This document shows, piece after piece, positions 7,755-15,371 of a stretch of DNA of 64,000 nt. The stretch spans positions 1-64,000 of the forward strand of contig JBGOEJ010000008.1 in NCBI GenBank assembly GCA_041446545.1, in the 5' to 3' direction. Made by a program: the position numbers and the translations under genes. Source of the stretch: Fervidibacter canadensis (lineage in GTDB: Bacteria > Armatimonadota > Fervidibacteria > Fervidibacterales > Fervidibacteraceae). Position 1 is the first letter of the stretch. Each line of letters starts with the position of its first letter. The notes below the pieces were generated by a model. It saw only the letters and a program-made list of their open reading frames with translations, was not told where the DNA came from and made no database searches.

Positions 7755-9065
7755 TTACAACTCCACGAAGTAAGTTTCCACGGCTAAGTCAATCAATTCG
7801 CGGGTGAGGTGATACTGCCAGCCCATGTAGTTGCAGTAATCGCGGGCTTGCATGAGCAAGTCGCGGGGATGGACGGCGCGAAAGCCTCTCCCCGCCTGCT
7901 TGTAGTGGCGGTCAATGAGGTAGTCCAAAACTTCGGGTTCGTAGGTGAAGCCCATCGCTTGGGCGACCCGTCGGAAAATTTCGCGAAACTCTTCTTCGTT
8001 CGGGTCACCGACTTCAATCTTGTAGCGGATGCGGCGCAGGAAGGCTTCTTCCACGAGGTCGCGGGGGGCTAAGTTGGTGGAGAAGATGATGAGGACTTTG
8101 AAGGGGACGATGATTTGCTCGCCCGTTTGCAGGGTGTAAAAGTCAATGCCCTTTTCCAGCGGGACGATCCAGCGGTCGAGCAAGTCTTTGGGATGGACGC
8201 GTTGGCGACCGAAGTCGTCAATCATGAAGACACCGCCGTTGGCTTTCAACTGGAAGGGGGCGTTGTAGAACTTGACGATGGGGTCGTAGGCAAGTTCCAG
8301 ATGCTCCATGCGCAACTCGCCACCGACGACGATAAAAGGTCGCTTGCACAAAACCCAACGGCGGTCTGTTTTGGCGAGCAAGTTCTCCTCTACGGGCAAG
8401 GGTTCATGGTAGGCAGGGTCAAAGAAGCGGATGATTTGCCCCCGAACTTCTAAGGCATAAGGCACCAGCACGCCACCTTTGAGCGCCCGTGCAAACCGCT
8501 CGGCGATAGAAGTCTTTCCGTTGCCAGCGTTTCCATACAGGAACATGGACTTGCCAGAGTTGAAAGCCGGTCCCAGTTTGCGGATGAGGCGTTCGTTGAT
8601 GACGAGGTCTTTGAGGGTCTCCCGCAAAAGTTGTTCGGTGATGCCCTCCCAAGGGACTTGGTAGTGCTCCAAGTAATCGGTGTAGACGGTGATGGGGACA
8701 GGGGCAGGACCGACATAGGCACTTTGCTCCATGAGTTCTTTGGCGCGGGCAATCCCTTTGCCCGTCAGGGCGTAAATCCACTGGGTCGCAAATTGACTCA
8801 AACCTCGGCGCACTTCCAGCAACTCTTCTTCCCGCAGGAACTTGAGGACTTGGTCAACGACGCCGAAGAAGGGCAATTTGAGGGCATCGGCGATGTCGGA
8901 ACCAAGCAGCGTCCCTCGCACATAGAGGGTCTTGAGCACTAAGTCGGCAAGGAAGTCCAAACTCAAACCCGTCTCTTCCACAGACTCTGGGGCAGGAGGA
9001 AGTTCGGGCAAGCCTTCACTGACTTTGACCGTCGCTTTCTTTTGTGCCTCTGTCATCGTTGCCAT
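7755..9065 (-). CDS. AAA+ ATPase with winged-helix-like N-terminal region
   Basis: This 436-residue predicted ATPase has a Pro/Glu-rich start, a helical region at about 35-115 that looks like a winged helix, and an AAA+ core. The Walker A motif GNAGNGKT is at 178-185, the Walker B motif GGVFMIDDFG has Asp283-Asp284, and the 'LRRIRYKIEV' segment may hold the arginine finger. The family is widespread as an uncharacterised 'ATPase with chaperone activity'. The start is placed at ATG 9065 (MATMTEAQ), with GGAGG ten bases upstream, although the frame stays open further upstream. It follows queG on the same strand by about 80 bases, so co-transcription is possible. No partner gene reveals its substrate. 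Confidence 0.75.
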   Translation of the reverse strand: MATMTEAQKKATVKVSEGLPELPPAPESVEETGLSLDFLADLVLKTLYVRGTLLGSDIADALKLPFFGVVDQVLKFLREEELLEVRRGLSQFATQWIYALTGKGIARAKELMEQSAYVGPAPVPITVYTDYLEHYQVPWEGITEQLLRETLKDLVINERLIRKLGPAFNSGKSMFLYGNAGNGKTSIAERFARALKGGVLVPYALEVRGQIIRFFDPAYHEPLPVEENLLAKTDRRWVLCKRPFIVVGGELRMEHLELAYDPIVKFYNAPFQLKANGGVFMIDDFGRQRVHPKDLLDRWIVPLEKGIDFYTLQTGEQIIVPFKVLIIFSTNLAPRDLVEEAFLRRIRYKIEVGDPNEEEFREIFRRVAQAMGFTYEPEVLDYLIDRHYKQAGRGFRAVHPRDLLMQARDYCNYMGWQYHLTRELIDLAVETYFVEL

Positions 9066-9144
9066 AAGCCATGCGCCTCCTTTTGGGCGTTGAACGGACG
9101 AGGGACGCAAGACGGGTGAGAAGTTCCGTGTCCCTCGTCCCACA

Positions 9145-10437
9145 TTATGTCCTCGGCGTCGTCCCTTCGGTGTTAAAGGGGACACAGGGCACGGGATAAG
9201 GGAGAAGTTCCTCGTCCTTCATTTCGCTCCCTGTCTTGTTGGAGCGGCTATCAGCCACGATTTGTGCCGCTACCGATGGCGACTTTTTCTCCCTTCCGTT
9301 CCTCTCCCGAAGGCTCAAAAGGATTTCTCGTCGCACCCGTTCGTCTTTTTCCGAGGCAAGGGCATCATGGAGAGCCTTCAAGGCATTGTCGGTGCCGATG
9401 CGTCCCAGCGCCCACGCCGCATGTTCTCGCACGATGGGGTCGGGGTCGTCAGAAAGCAAACGAAGGAGCAAAGGCACGGCTTTTTCCTCCCGCAAATTGC
9501 CGACCGCCACGCAGGCGTTCCGCACCAACCCTGAGCGTTTCGCCCGCTTGAGAGGGCTGCCTTTAAAGCGCTGGCGAAATTCTTCCTCGCTCAAAGCGAG
9601 CAATTCCAGCAGTTCGGGGGCTGCCCAAGGGCGCGGTTTGAAAGCCTCCTCTTCGGTCGGCTTCGCCTTTCGGTTCCAAGGGCAGACTTCCTGACAGATG
9701 TCGCAGCCAAAAACCCAAGTGCCGATGAGGGGGCGCAATCCTCGCGGGATGCTCCCTCGCAGTTCAATCGTCAAGTAAGAGATGCACTTTCGGGCATCCA
9801 GTTGATAGGGGCTGACGAAGGCACCCGTCGGACACGCCAGCAAACAACGCTGACATTTGCCGCAGTGGTTGCGCACGAAGGGTTTGTCTGGTTCAAGGGC
9901 GACATTGACCAACAGTTCGCCGAGGAAAAGGTAAGAGCCGAGTTGCGGGTTGATGAGGCAGGTGTTTTTGCCGATCCAACCTAAACCCGCTTGCACGGCA
10001 GCATCCCGCTCCAAAATCGGACCTGTGTCCACATATGCCTTGCCTTTCACCCCATCGCCCAGCAACGACCGCAAGTAATCCAGCAACGCTTCCAACTTGC
10101 GCAAAAGGACTTCGTGGTAGTCCATGCCCCATGCGTATCGGGCGACTTTGCCCGTCGGTGTCGTGGCGGACGGCAGTTGCGCATCGGGCACGAAGTAACT
10201 GATGCCGGCGACGATGACCGATTTCACATCGGGCAAGATGAGGTGCAAATCGCCCCGCTTCTCTTTGCCCCGTTCCATGTAAGCCATCGCACCGTGAAAG
10301 CCTTTTTCCAACCAGCGCAAAAAATGGGGGTAGGTGGGCGGCGTCTTGGGCGTCGTGATGCCGACAAGGTCAAAACCCAACTCTTTGCCCCGCTGCTTAA
10401 CCAACTGGGAAAGTTGCTGCGGCGAGAATTCTTGCAT
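9145..10437 (-). CDS. queG: Epoxyqueuosine reductase
   Basis: This 430-residue enzyme carries out the last step of queuosine synthesis, reducing epoxyqueuosine in tRNA with cobalamin and two 4Fe-4S clusters. Visible features are the cobalamin-domain motif 'YVDTGPILERDAA', the ferredoxin motif 'CGKCQRCLLACPTGAF', the second motif 'CDICQEVCPWNRK', and C-terminal HEAT-type repeats ('DPDPIVREHAAWALGRIG'). The ATG at 10437 follows GAAAGGG; the frame is open further upstream but that part is not QueG-like. The last roughly 45 residues (after 'LRERNGREKK') read through a copy of the palindromic spacer repeat and look non-conserved, so the natural C-terminus was probably altered by repeat insertion. 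Confidence 0.9.
   Translation of the reverse strand: MQEFSPQQLSQLVKQRGKELGFDLVGITTPKTPPTYPHFLRWLEKGFHGAMAYMERGKEKRGDLHLILPDVKSVIVAGISYFVPDAQLPSATTPTGKVARYAWGMDYHEVLLRKLEALLDYLRSLLGDGVKGKAYVDTGPILERDAAVQAGLGWIGKNTCLINPQLGSYLFLGELLVNVALEPDKPFVRNHCGKCQRCLLACPTGAFVSPYQLDARKCISYLTIELRGSIPRGLRPLIGTWVFGCDICQEVCPWNRKAKPTEEEAFKPRPWAAPELLELLALSEEEFRQRFKGSPLKRAKRSGLVRNACVAVGNLREEKAVPLLLRLLSDDPDPIVREHAAWALGRIGTDNALKALHDALASEKDERVRREILLSLRERNGREKKSPSVAAQIVADSRSNKTGSEMKDEELLPYPVPCVPFNTEGTTPRT
9238..9261 (+). repeat. Palindromic spacer repeat inside the 3' end of queG
   Basis: This near-consensus copy (core GCGGCTATCAGCCAC) lies within the coding frame of queG and is read on the opposite strand as Q-I-V-A-D-S-R-S-N. 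Other copies lie between genes or in decayed genes. Confidence 0.7.
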
Positions 10438-10551
10438 CGCCCTTTCACCGACGCAGATTGTAGCGCCCGATGCGGAGCGTGGCAGAGTTGATGCCGAACA
10501 AAGTTGATGGCGAAAGTCAAGGCAGGAAAATGTGCAGCGGAGGTGGTTTTG

Positions 10552-11376
10552 ATGGCTTGGCTTTACTGCTTGAACACCAGCACCATTCAGCCTGCGTCGC
10601 TGCCCGAAAAAATCAAGGTCGCTGCCCGTGCTGGCTATCAAGCGATTGAACTTTGGTTCGCCGACATCCGCAACTACCAAAACACGGGTGGCTCGCTGGA
10701 CGACATCGCCAAGATGCTGCGAGACTGTGGGTTGCAAGTGCCCAGCATGATTGCCCTGCACGGTTGGATGGACGCCCACAGCGACGCTTATGTGCAGGCG
10801 ATGCGGGAGTGTCGCGAGTTGCTGTCCATCGCTGCCAAGTTGGGATGCAAGCGGGTCGTCGCTTCCCCTTCCATGCGTTTTGAGGCAGCACCACTGGATG
10901 TGGAGGAAACGGCAAGACGCTTCAGTGAACTGTTGAAAATTGGGCGGGAAGTCGGGGCGTTGCCGATGATGGAGTTTCTCGGTTTCTCGCCCAAAGTTTC
11001 CCGAATAGATCAAGCGTGGGAAATCGTGAAGCGGACAGGTGATCCCGAAGCGACCGTCGTCCTTGACCCCTTCCATCTTTGGCGAGGCAATTCATCGCTG
11101 GAAGATGTGCCTGACCTGACGGGAGAGCGCATCGGCATCGTCCACTTCAACGATGTGCCTGCGGGTGTTGCGAGGGAGTTGGCAGGCGATGAGGTGCGAG
11201 TGATGCCCGGCGACGGGTCTTTGCCATTGCGGGAGTTCCTCGCCGAGGTCAAGCGGCGCGGCTATCAGGGGGCTTTGTCGTTGGAGTTGTTCAACCGCAC
11301 CTACTGGCAAATGGACCCCTACGAGGTCGCCAAAATCGGTCTGGAGAAAATGCAAGCCATCGCAGAAGCGGTGTAA
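10552..11376 (+). CDS. Sugar phosphate isomerase/epimerase family TIM-barrel protein
   Basis: This 274-residue AP endonuclease 2-type TIM barrel belongs to the family that includes xylose isomerase-like epimerases and IolE/IolI-like enzymes. Metal-binding positions are suggested by 'AIELWFADI', 'PMMEFLGFS' (Glu), 'VVLDPFHLWRG' (Asp, His), 'IVHFNDVPA' (His) and 'LSLELFNRTYW' (Glu). It is cytoplasmic. GGAGGTGG lies before the ATG at 10552; an in-frame start 48 bases earlier lacks a good site. It is divergent from queG. The substrate is not predictable. A second member of the same family is encoded at 33.5-34.3 kb. Confidence 0.8.
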   Translation: MAWLYCLNTSTIQPASLPEKIKVAARAGYQAIELWFADIRNYQNTGGSLDDIAKMLRDCGLQVPSMIALHGWMDAHSDAYVQAMRECRELLSIAAKLGCKRVVASPSMRFEAAPLDVEETARRFSELLKIGREVGALPMMEFLGFSPKVSRIDQAWEIVKRTGDPEATVVLDPFHLWRGNSSLEDVPDLTGERIGIVHFNDVPAGVARELAGDEVRVMPGDGSLPLREFLAEVKRRGYQGALSLELFNRTYWQMDPYEVAKIGLEKMQAIAEAV

Positions 11377-11454
11377 AGAGGGACACGGGACAAGGAGCAT
11401 AGGACAAAGGCTCTGGACGCGGAGCGAACGGCGGGCTGCTCAATTTGTCCCTGC

Positions 11455-12519
11455 TTAGGCGACCTGCCATCCTTGCGGGACGAAGAGGCGGGTGAACTGG
11501 TCAATGGCGTATCGGTCGGTCATGCCTGCGATGTAATCGCAAACAAGCCGAGCCAACTCTTTCTGCGAGAGGGATTTTTTGTCAGGCGGACCGAGGGGCA
11601 GTTCGTCGGGATGCTGCATGTAGTAGTCAAAGAGGCGCTCAAGGACGAGGCGACATTTTTGGGCTTCCGCCTTCACCCGTTTTTCGTCCAAGTAGACCCG
11701 CTCAAAGAGGAAGTCTTTGAGGTCGTTGAGTGCCTTTAGGATTCGGGGGCTCATCTTCAACCGCCCATCGTCAACGCCCTGCTCAATGATGTCCCAGACG
11801 AGGGTCGTGATGCGCTGGGAATGGGTTCGTCCCAACACTTGCAAAATGGACGGGGGCACATCGTCCAGTTCCAAGATGCCCGCACGGATGGCGTCGTCCA
11901 AGTCGTGATTGACATATGCGATGCGGTCGGCGATGCGGACGACCTGCCCTTCTAAAGTGGACGGCAGATGCTCCTCGTCGTCGGCTTCCAATGCTAAATC
12001 TTTTTGCCCTTTAGAGTGATAGCCGATGCCGTCCAACACTTCGTAAGTCAGGTTCAGCCCCCGACCATCGTTCTCCAAAACTTCCACGACCCGAAGGCTC
12101 TGCTCGTAATGGCGGAAACGGGCATCAGGGTCGTATTTTCGGTAGGCAGCGTCCAAGGCTTCTTCGCCTTCGTGCCCAAAAGGCGGATGTCCCAAATCGT
12201 GCCCTAAGGCAATCGCTTCCGCCAAATCTTCGTTGAGGCGCAGGGCTCGGCAGATGGTGCGGGCGATTTGGGCGACTTCCAATGTGTGCGTTAAGCGTGT
12301 CCGATAGTGGTCACCGCGAGGGGCGATGAAGACTTGCGTCTTGTGCATCAGGCGGCGGAAGGCTTTGCTGTGCAGGATGCGGTCACGGTCGCGTTGGAAT
12401 TCGGTGCGGATGGGGCATTTAGGTTCGGGCACTTTCCGACCCTTGCTCAACGCGCTCTTTTGGGCATGAGGCGACAGCCATTCCATCTCCCATCGTTCCG
12501 TCACTTCACGGGGACACAC
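11455..12519 (-). CDS. dgt: Deoxyguanosinetriphosphate triphosphohydrolase-like protein
   Basis: This HD-domain dNTP triphosphohydrolase removes triphosphate from dGTP or related dNTPs. Family motifs are 'FRRLMHKTQVF', 'RTRLTHTLEVAQIAR', the metal site 'GHDLGHPPFGHEGE', 'DGIGYHSKGQ' and 'VRIADRIAYVNHDLDDAI'. The expected N-terminus 'EWLSPHAQKSALSKGRK' is present. I start at GTG 12519 because AAAGGGGG lies nine bases upstream; the frame is open 20 codons further but without a ribosome-binding site. Length (354 residues) is normal for the short bacterial clade. It lies 63 bases after the Gfo/Idh gene on the same strand. Confidence 0.88.
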   Translation of the reverse strand: MCPREVTERWEMEWLSPHAQKSALSKGRKVPEPKCPIRTEFQRDRDRILHSKAFRRLMHKTQVFIAPRGDHYRTRLTHTLEVAQIARTICRALRLNEDLAEAIALGHDLGHPPFGHEGEEALDAAYRKYDPDARFRHYEQSLRVVEVLENDGRGLNLTYEVLDGIGYHSKGQKDLALEADDEEHLPSTLEGQVVRIADRIAYVNHDLDDAIRAGILELDDVPPSILQVLGRTHSQRITTLVWDIIEQGVDDGRLKMSPRILKALNDLKDFLFERVYLDEKRVKAEAQKCRLVLERLFDYYMQHPDELPLGPPDKKSLSQKELARLVCDYIAGMTDRYAIDQFTRLFVPQGWQVA

Positions 12520-12582
12520 CGCAATTCCCCCTTTCAGCAAGACGGCGGGCGAAAAGTCATCCATGCAAAGGCACGGCACGCA

Positions 12583-13842
12583 TTAGCCGACCAGTGACCG
12601 AGGGTTCCAAGTGCCTTGGGCGACAGCAGGGATGAAGCGCTCCAAATCAGGCGATGGCAAGGCAATCGTGCGTCCTTCTTCGGCGCTGCGGTAGGCTGCC
12701 ATCAATAACTCCGTCACCCTCAGCCCATCTTCCAAGGTGCTGAAAGGCGTTTCGCCCCGCAAAAAGCAGCGAACCATGTGGCGGTTCTCGGCGATGTAGC
12801 CGTAGGTGTGGGCTTCATCGGCGACAAAGGGCATCAAGCCTTGCTCCGCATTCTGCTTCTCTACCAAATCCTCGCCCGCTGGTCCTGTCACATTTCGGCT
12901 GAAAAAGATTGCCCCTTCGCCCGCTAAGGTGTTGATTTGCAGCAGGTATTCGGGACCGAGGACTTCAAAAGTCAAGCGCAAGCCAGGACCGACGAAACTC
13001 CACGAGGTTGTCGCTTCCACCAAAACGAGGTTGCCATTGGGCGTCTCAAAAGTGATGCGGGCGGCGGCATAATCTTCGGCGGGATGGCGGGTGTAGTCCA
13101 CTTCCAATTCATGCGCCCACATCTTGCGCAACCGTTCGGCGTATTCAGGGCGTGTCCACTTCAGCGAGGCGATTTGGGCTGTGACCGTTTTGGGTGTCAA
13201 GGCGGTCAGGCGTTCGTTGGGAGGTGTCAACAGAAACCAACCCGCAGCGACGCTATGGCAGAGCATGTCGTTGAGCACGCCCCCACCTTGTAAATCGCCC
13301 CGCCAAAACCATGCCCGATGCGGACCGCTGTGCTCTTCGGCGCAGCGGGCAAGGTAAGGTTCACCGGCGATGGCGGCTCCCCGTCGCCACAGAAGTTCCT
13401 TGCCTTTCGTCACGGCAGGGGCGTAAAGTTGGTTTTCCAAGTAGCCATGCGGGATGCCTGCGTCGTTGACGGCTTCCACGATACGACGGGCTTCCGACAA
13501 GTTACGGGCGAGAGGCTTTTCAATGGCGAGACCTTTCAATTGCGCCCGACCACCCTTCACTTCGTCGGCAATGGCTTCCACCAACTCCCCACGGACATGA
13601 TTGGGCGCCAACAACCACACGGCATCTACTTCAGGGTCACGCACCATCTCTCGGACATCGCGGTAGACCTTCGGGCTGCCGACGCCCAGCGAGGCACACA
13701 ACGCCGCCACTTCTCCCGCCGTCTTTTCGTTGCGGCTGCAAATGGCGGTGATGTCAGCGTCGCGAACGCCGACAAAGGCTTGAGCATGGAAGCGGGCGAC
13801 AAACCCGCTACCGACCAATCCGACGCGTAACCTCTCTGCCAT
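12583..13842 (-). CDS. Gfo/Idh/MocA family oxidoreductase
   Basis: This 419-residue NAD(P)-dependent oxidoreductase has the N-terminal Rossmann motif 'VGLVGSGFVARFHAQAF', the 'IEKPLARN' motif (EKP lysine), and a C-terminal alpha/beta domain with 'GGGVLNDMLCHSV', whose His-containing segment is the usual catalytic region. Such proteins oxidise or reduce sugars and inositols. GGAGGTGAGG precedes the ATG. It is probably transcribed with dgt. The substrate cannot be read from sequence. Confidence 0.88.
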   Translation of the reverse strand: MAERLRVGLVGSGFVARFHAQAFVGVRDADITAICSRNEKTAGEVAALCASLGVGSPKVYRDVREMVRDPEVDAVWLLAPNHVRGELVEAIADEVKGGRAQLKGLAIEKPLARNLSEARRIVEAVNDAGIPHGYLENQLYAPAVTKGKELLWRRGAAIAGEPYLARCAEEHSGPHRAWFWRGDLQGGGVLNDMLCHSVAAGWFLLTPPNERLTALTPKTVTAQIASLKWTRPEYAERLRKMWAHELEVDYTRHPAEDYAAARITFETPNGNLVLVEATTSWSFVGPGLRLTFEVLGPEYLLQINTLAGEGAIFFSRNVTGPAGEDLVEKQNAEQGLMPFVADEAHTYGYIAENRHMVRCFLRGETPFSTLEDGLRVTELLMAAYRSAEEGRTIALPSPDLERFIPAVAQGTWNPRSLVG

Positions 13843-14107
13843 GACATCCTCACCTCCACCGAAAATTGTGCGGCAGGCGGAAAATGCAAGCGATGCTTTG
13901 AAAGGCTAAGGGGGTTCGGCAAGTCACGCCTTGAATAACCGCCGTTCGTTGTAGCGGACATCACCATTGTCGCATCGCCATTGTCGCGGCTAATAGCCGC
14001 TCCAAACAGAAGATTGGATGGAGTGTCAGGTTGCTTCCTTGTTGGAGTGGCTATCAGCCACGACGCGCACAACTTATCCCATGCCTTTCCGAATACCTCT
14101 GAAAGGC
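13843..14107. other. Spacer between divergent Gfo/Idh and Amt-like operons
   Basis: No gene is supported here. The forward frame of the Amt-like protein stays open back to 13981, but only by reading through two palindromic repeats and the RNA leader, so I treat that part as non-coding. Confidence 0.5.
13983..14064. repeat. Inverted pair of palindromic spacer repeats
   Basis: One copy at 13983-14007 (core GCGGCTAATAGCCGC) and one at 14041-14064 (core GTGGCTATCAGCCAC) face opposite ways about 33 bases apart. Each forms its own 6-bp stem. Together they could also form a larger cruciform just upstream of the amt-like promoter. Confidence 0.7.
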
Positions 14108-14136
14108 TTGACGGCGCAGTGTCGGTGCGTTATCTT
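14108..14136 (+). promoter_or_regulatory. Sigma-70-type promoter of the amt-like/glnA operon
   Basis: TTGACG at 14108-14113 and TATCTT at 14131-14136 are separated by 17 bases, a near-consensus housekeeping promoter. Transcription would start at about 14142, right at the first hairpin of the leader RNA. Confidence 0.7.
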
Positions 14137-14139
14137 TTG

Positions 14140-14229
14140 TGCCCGCGAGCAGGGACGCTCGCTTTCGGGCAAGGGAGCCCTTTGACCTGTCGCGTGCTTT
14201 TAAGCGCGGGCGCGGTCAAAGGGCTTTTT
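14140..14229 (+). promoter_or_regulatory. Two-hexaloop (ANTAR-type) leader with intrinsic terminator
   Basis: Hairpin P1 is GCGAGC-AGGGAC-GCTCGC (14145-14162), extended by an outer TGCCCG/CGGGCA pair. Hairpin P2 is GGGC-AAGGGA-GCCC (14167-14180). Both loops have six bases with A at position 1 and G at position 4, the recognition rule known for ANTAR-domain antiterminator proteins. The 3' arm of P2 is also the 5' arm of a terminator: AGCCCTTTGACC (14176-14187) pairs exactly with 14214-14225, followed by TTTTT. P2 and terminator exclude each other. The inferred mechanism is that an ANTAR protein holds P1/P2 and lets polymerase enter amt-like and glnA. No ANTAR protein gene is in the window. Confidence 0.7.
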
Positions 14230-14253
14230 GCGTTTACGCCCCATGCTTTCTCA

Positions 14254-15327
14254 ATGGTGATGCTCATGGCGGACTTTTTGCCGCTCTTTGCCTTGGGCGC
14301 CATCCTGATGGAAGCGGGGATGGGGCGCGCCAAAGGCGCAACCCACTCCTTTGTCAAGGGGATGGTTGCCTTGAGCGTTGGCGTCCTTGTCGGGGCACTT
14401 AGCGGCTCGTGGCGCGAGGCGTTGCTTTGCGGGACGGCTGCCTTGTTGGCAACGGTCGGACTGGGCGACCGCATCACACTAATAGCGGCTGCCGTCTTGG
14501 CAGCAGGCATTGCCGTCGCCCATCGCATCCTCGTCGTCACCGACCGAGCCTTCAGTTCGGCAGGGGCGTTCAATTTGCCCGAAGCACTGGCAGGATGGGC
14601 ACCCGTTCAAAAGTGGTTGGCAATTTATTGGCTGCCCGATTACGCCGCTCTTTGGTCTGTCCACGCCCTTGCAGGGGGCGCAGCGTTGGGCGCCCTGATG
14701 GTGACAGGACCGCGCATCGGGCGCTATTTGCGCAACGGTCAACCCGCTGCCATGCCCGCTCATAATTTGCCGATGGCGGGCATCGGAGCATTGCTTCTTT
14801 GGGTCGGTGCGCAAGCCTTCTCGCCACCGCTGTGGCAGGGCGCCAGCGTCAGTGCCTTCAGTGCTCTACTGACGGCATTGCTTTGGACGCGTTGGCGTTT
14901 TGGTAAAACGGACCCATCCTTTGCGTTCACAGGTTTTTGGAGCGGGCTGATTGCGGGCATCGGTAGCGGTGTCAGTTTTTTGCCGTCTCTCGCTGTCGGT
15001 GTGGTGGCGGGCGTCGTTGCCGTCGCCTTCTCGCTGGCGTTAGATCAGCGGTTCGTGGACGACCCTGTGGGCATCGTGGCAGCGGAAGGGGTGGCGCCCT
15101 TGTTGGGCATCACTGGGCAATGGTTTTGGGGTGAGGCATCGTGGGGCTTGGGCGTCATCTCTTGGGGCGTTGCGGTTTTGGCAGGGTTTGTGATGGCGCA
15201 GTGTCTGGGTGGGTTGTTGAGGGCATTCGGTGTCTTGCGTCCTGTGCCCGCCGATGAACTGGCGGGAGTGGACTTGCGCCTTTACGGCATTGTCGCCTAT
15301 CCTGAATTTGAGTTGCGAGAGGCGTAA
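14254..15327 (+). CDS. Degenerate ammonium-transporter (Amt) homologue
   Basis: This polytopic membrane protein of about 357 residues aligns with Amt from 'GRAKGATHSFVKGM' through 'DDPVGIVAAEG' to a C-terminal 'ELAGVDLRLYGIVAY' that mirrors 'ELEGLDLAETGVLAY' of the Amt at 18.1 kb. One pore histidine region survives ('WSVHALAGG'), but the second, VHG in true Amt, reads A-E-G. The N-terminal helices are shortened and the phenylalanine gate is not visible. It therefore may not conduct ammonium and could be a sensor or partner of GlnK. The start is uncertain: ATGs at 14254, 14260 and 14266 all lie just after the leader terminator. The glnA start follows 44 bases downstream. Confidence 0.7.
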   Translation: MVMLMADFLPLFALGAILMEAGMGRAKGATHSFVKGMVALSVGVLVGALSGSWREALLCGTAALLATVGLGDRITLIAAAVLAAGIAVAHRILVVTDRAFSSAGAFNLPEALAGWAPVQKWLAIYWLPDYAALWSVHALAGGAALGALMVTGPRIGRYLRNGQPAAMPAHNLPMAGIGALLLWVGAQAFSPPLWQGASVSAFSALLTALLWTRWRFGKTDPSFAFTGFWSGLIAGIGSGVSFLPSLAVGVVAGVVAVAFSLALDQRFVDDPVGIVAAEGVAPLLGITGQWFWGEASWGLGVISWGVAVLAGFVMAQCLGGLLRAFGVLRPVPADELAGVDLRLYGIVAYPEFELREA

Positions 15328-15371
15328 GGCGCAAAAGCGAGGAAGCCAATTCAAACAAAGGAGGGATTGTC

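Noticed and set aside
10440..11076. N-terminal extension of QueG
   Set aside because: This frame is antisense to the TIM-barrel gene and not QueG-like; a good start with ribosome-binding site lies at 10437.
13983..14064. Insertion-sequence ends
   Set aside because: The inverted repeats look like IS termini, but nothing transposase-like lies between or near them and the same units occur singly elsewhere.
13981..14253. N-terminal extension of the Amt-like protein
   Set aside because: It would be translated from two palindromic repeats, a promoter and a terminator hairpin, and has no transporter-like sequence.
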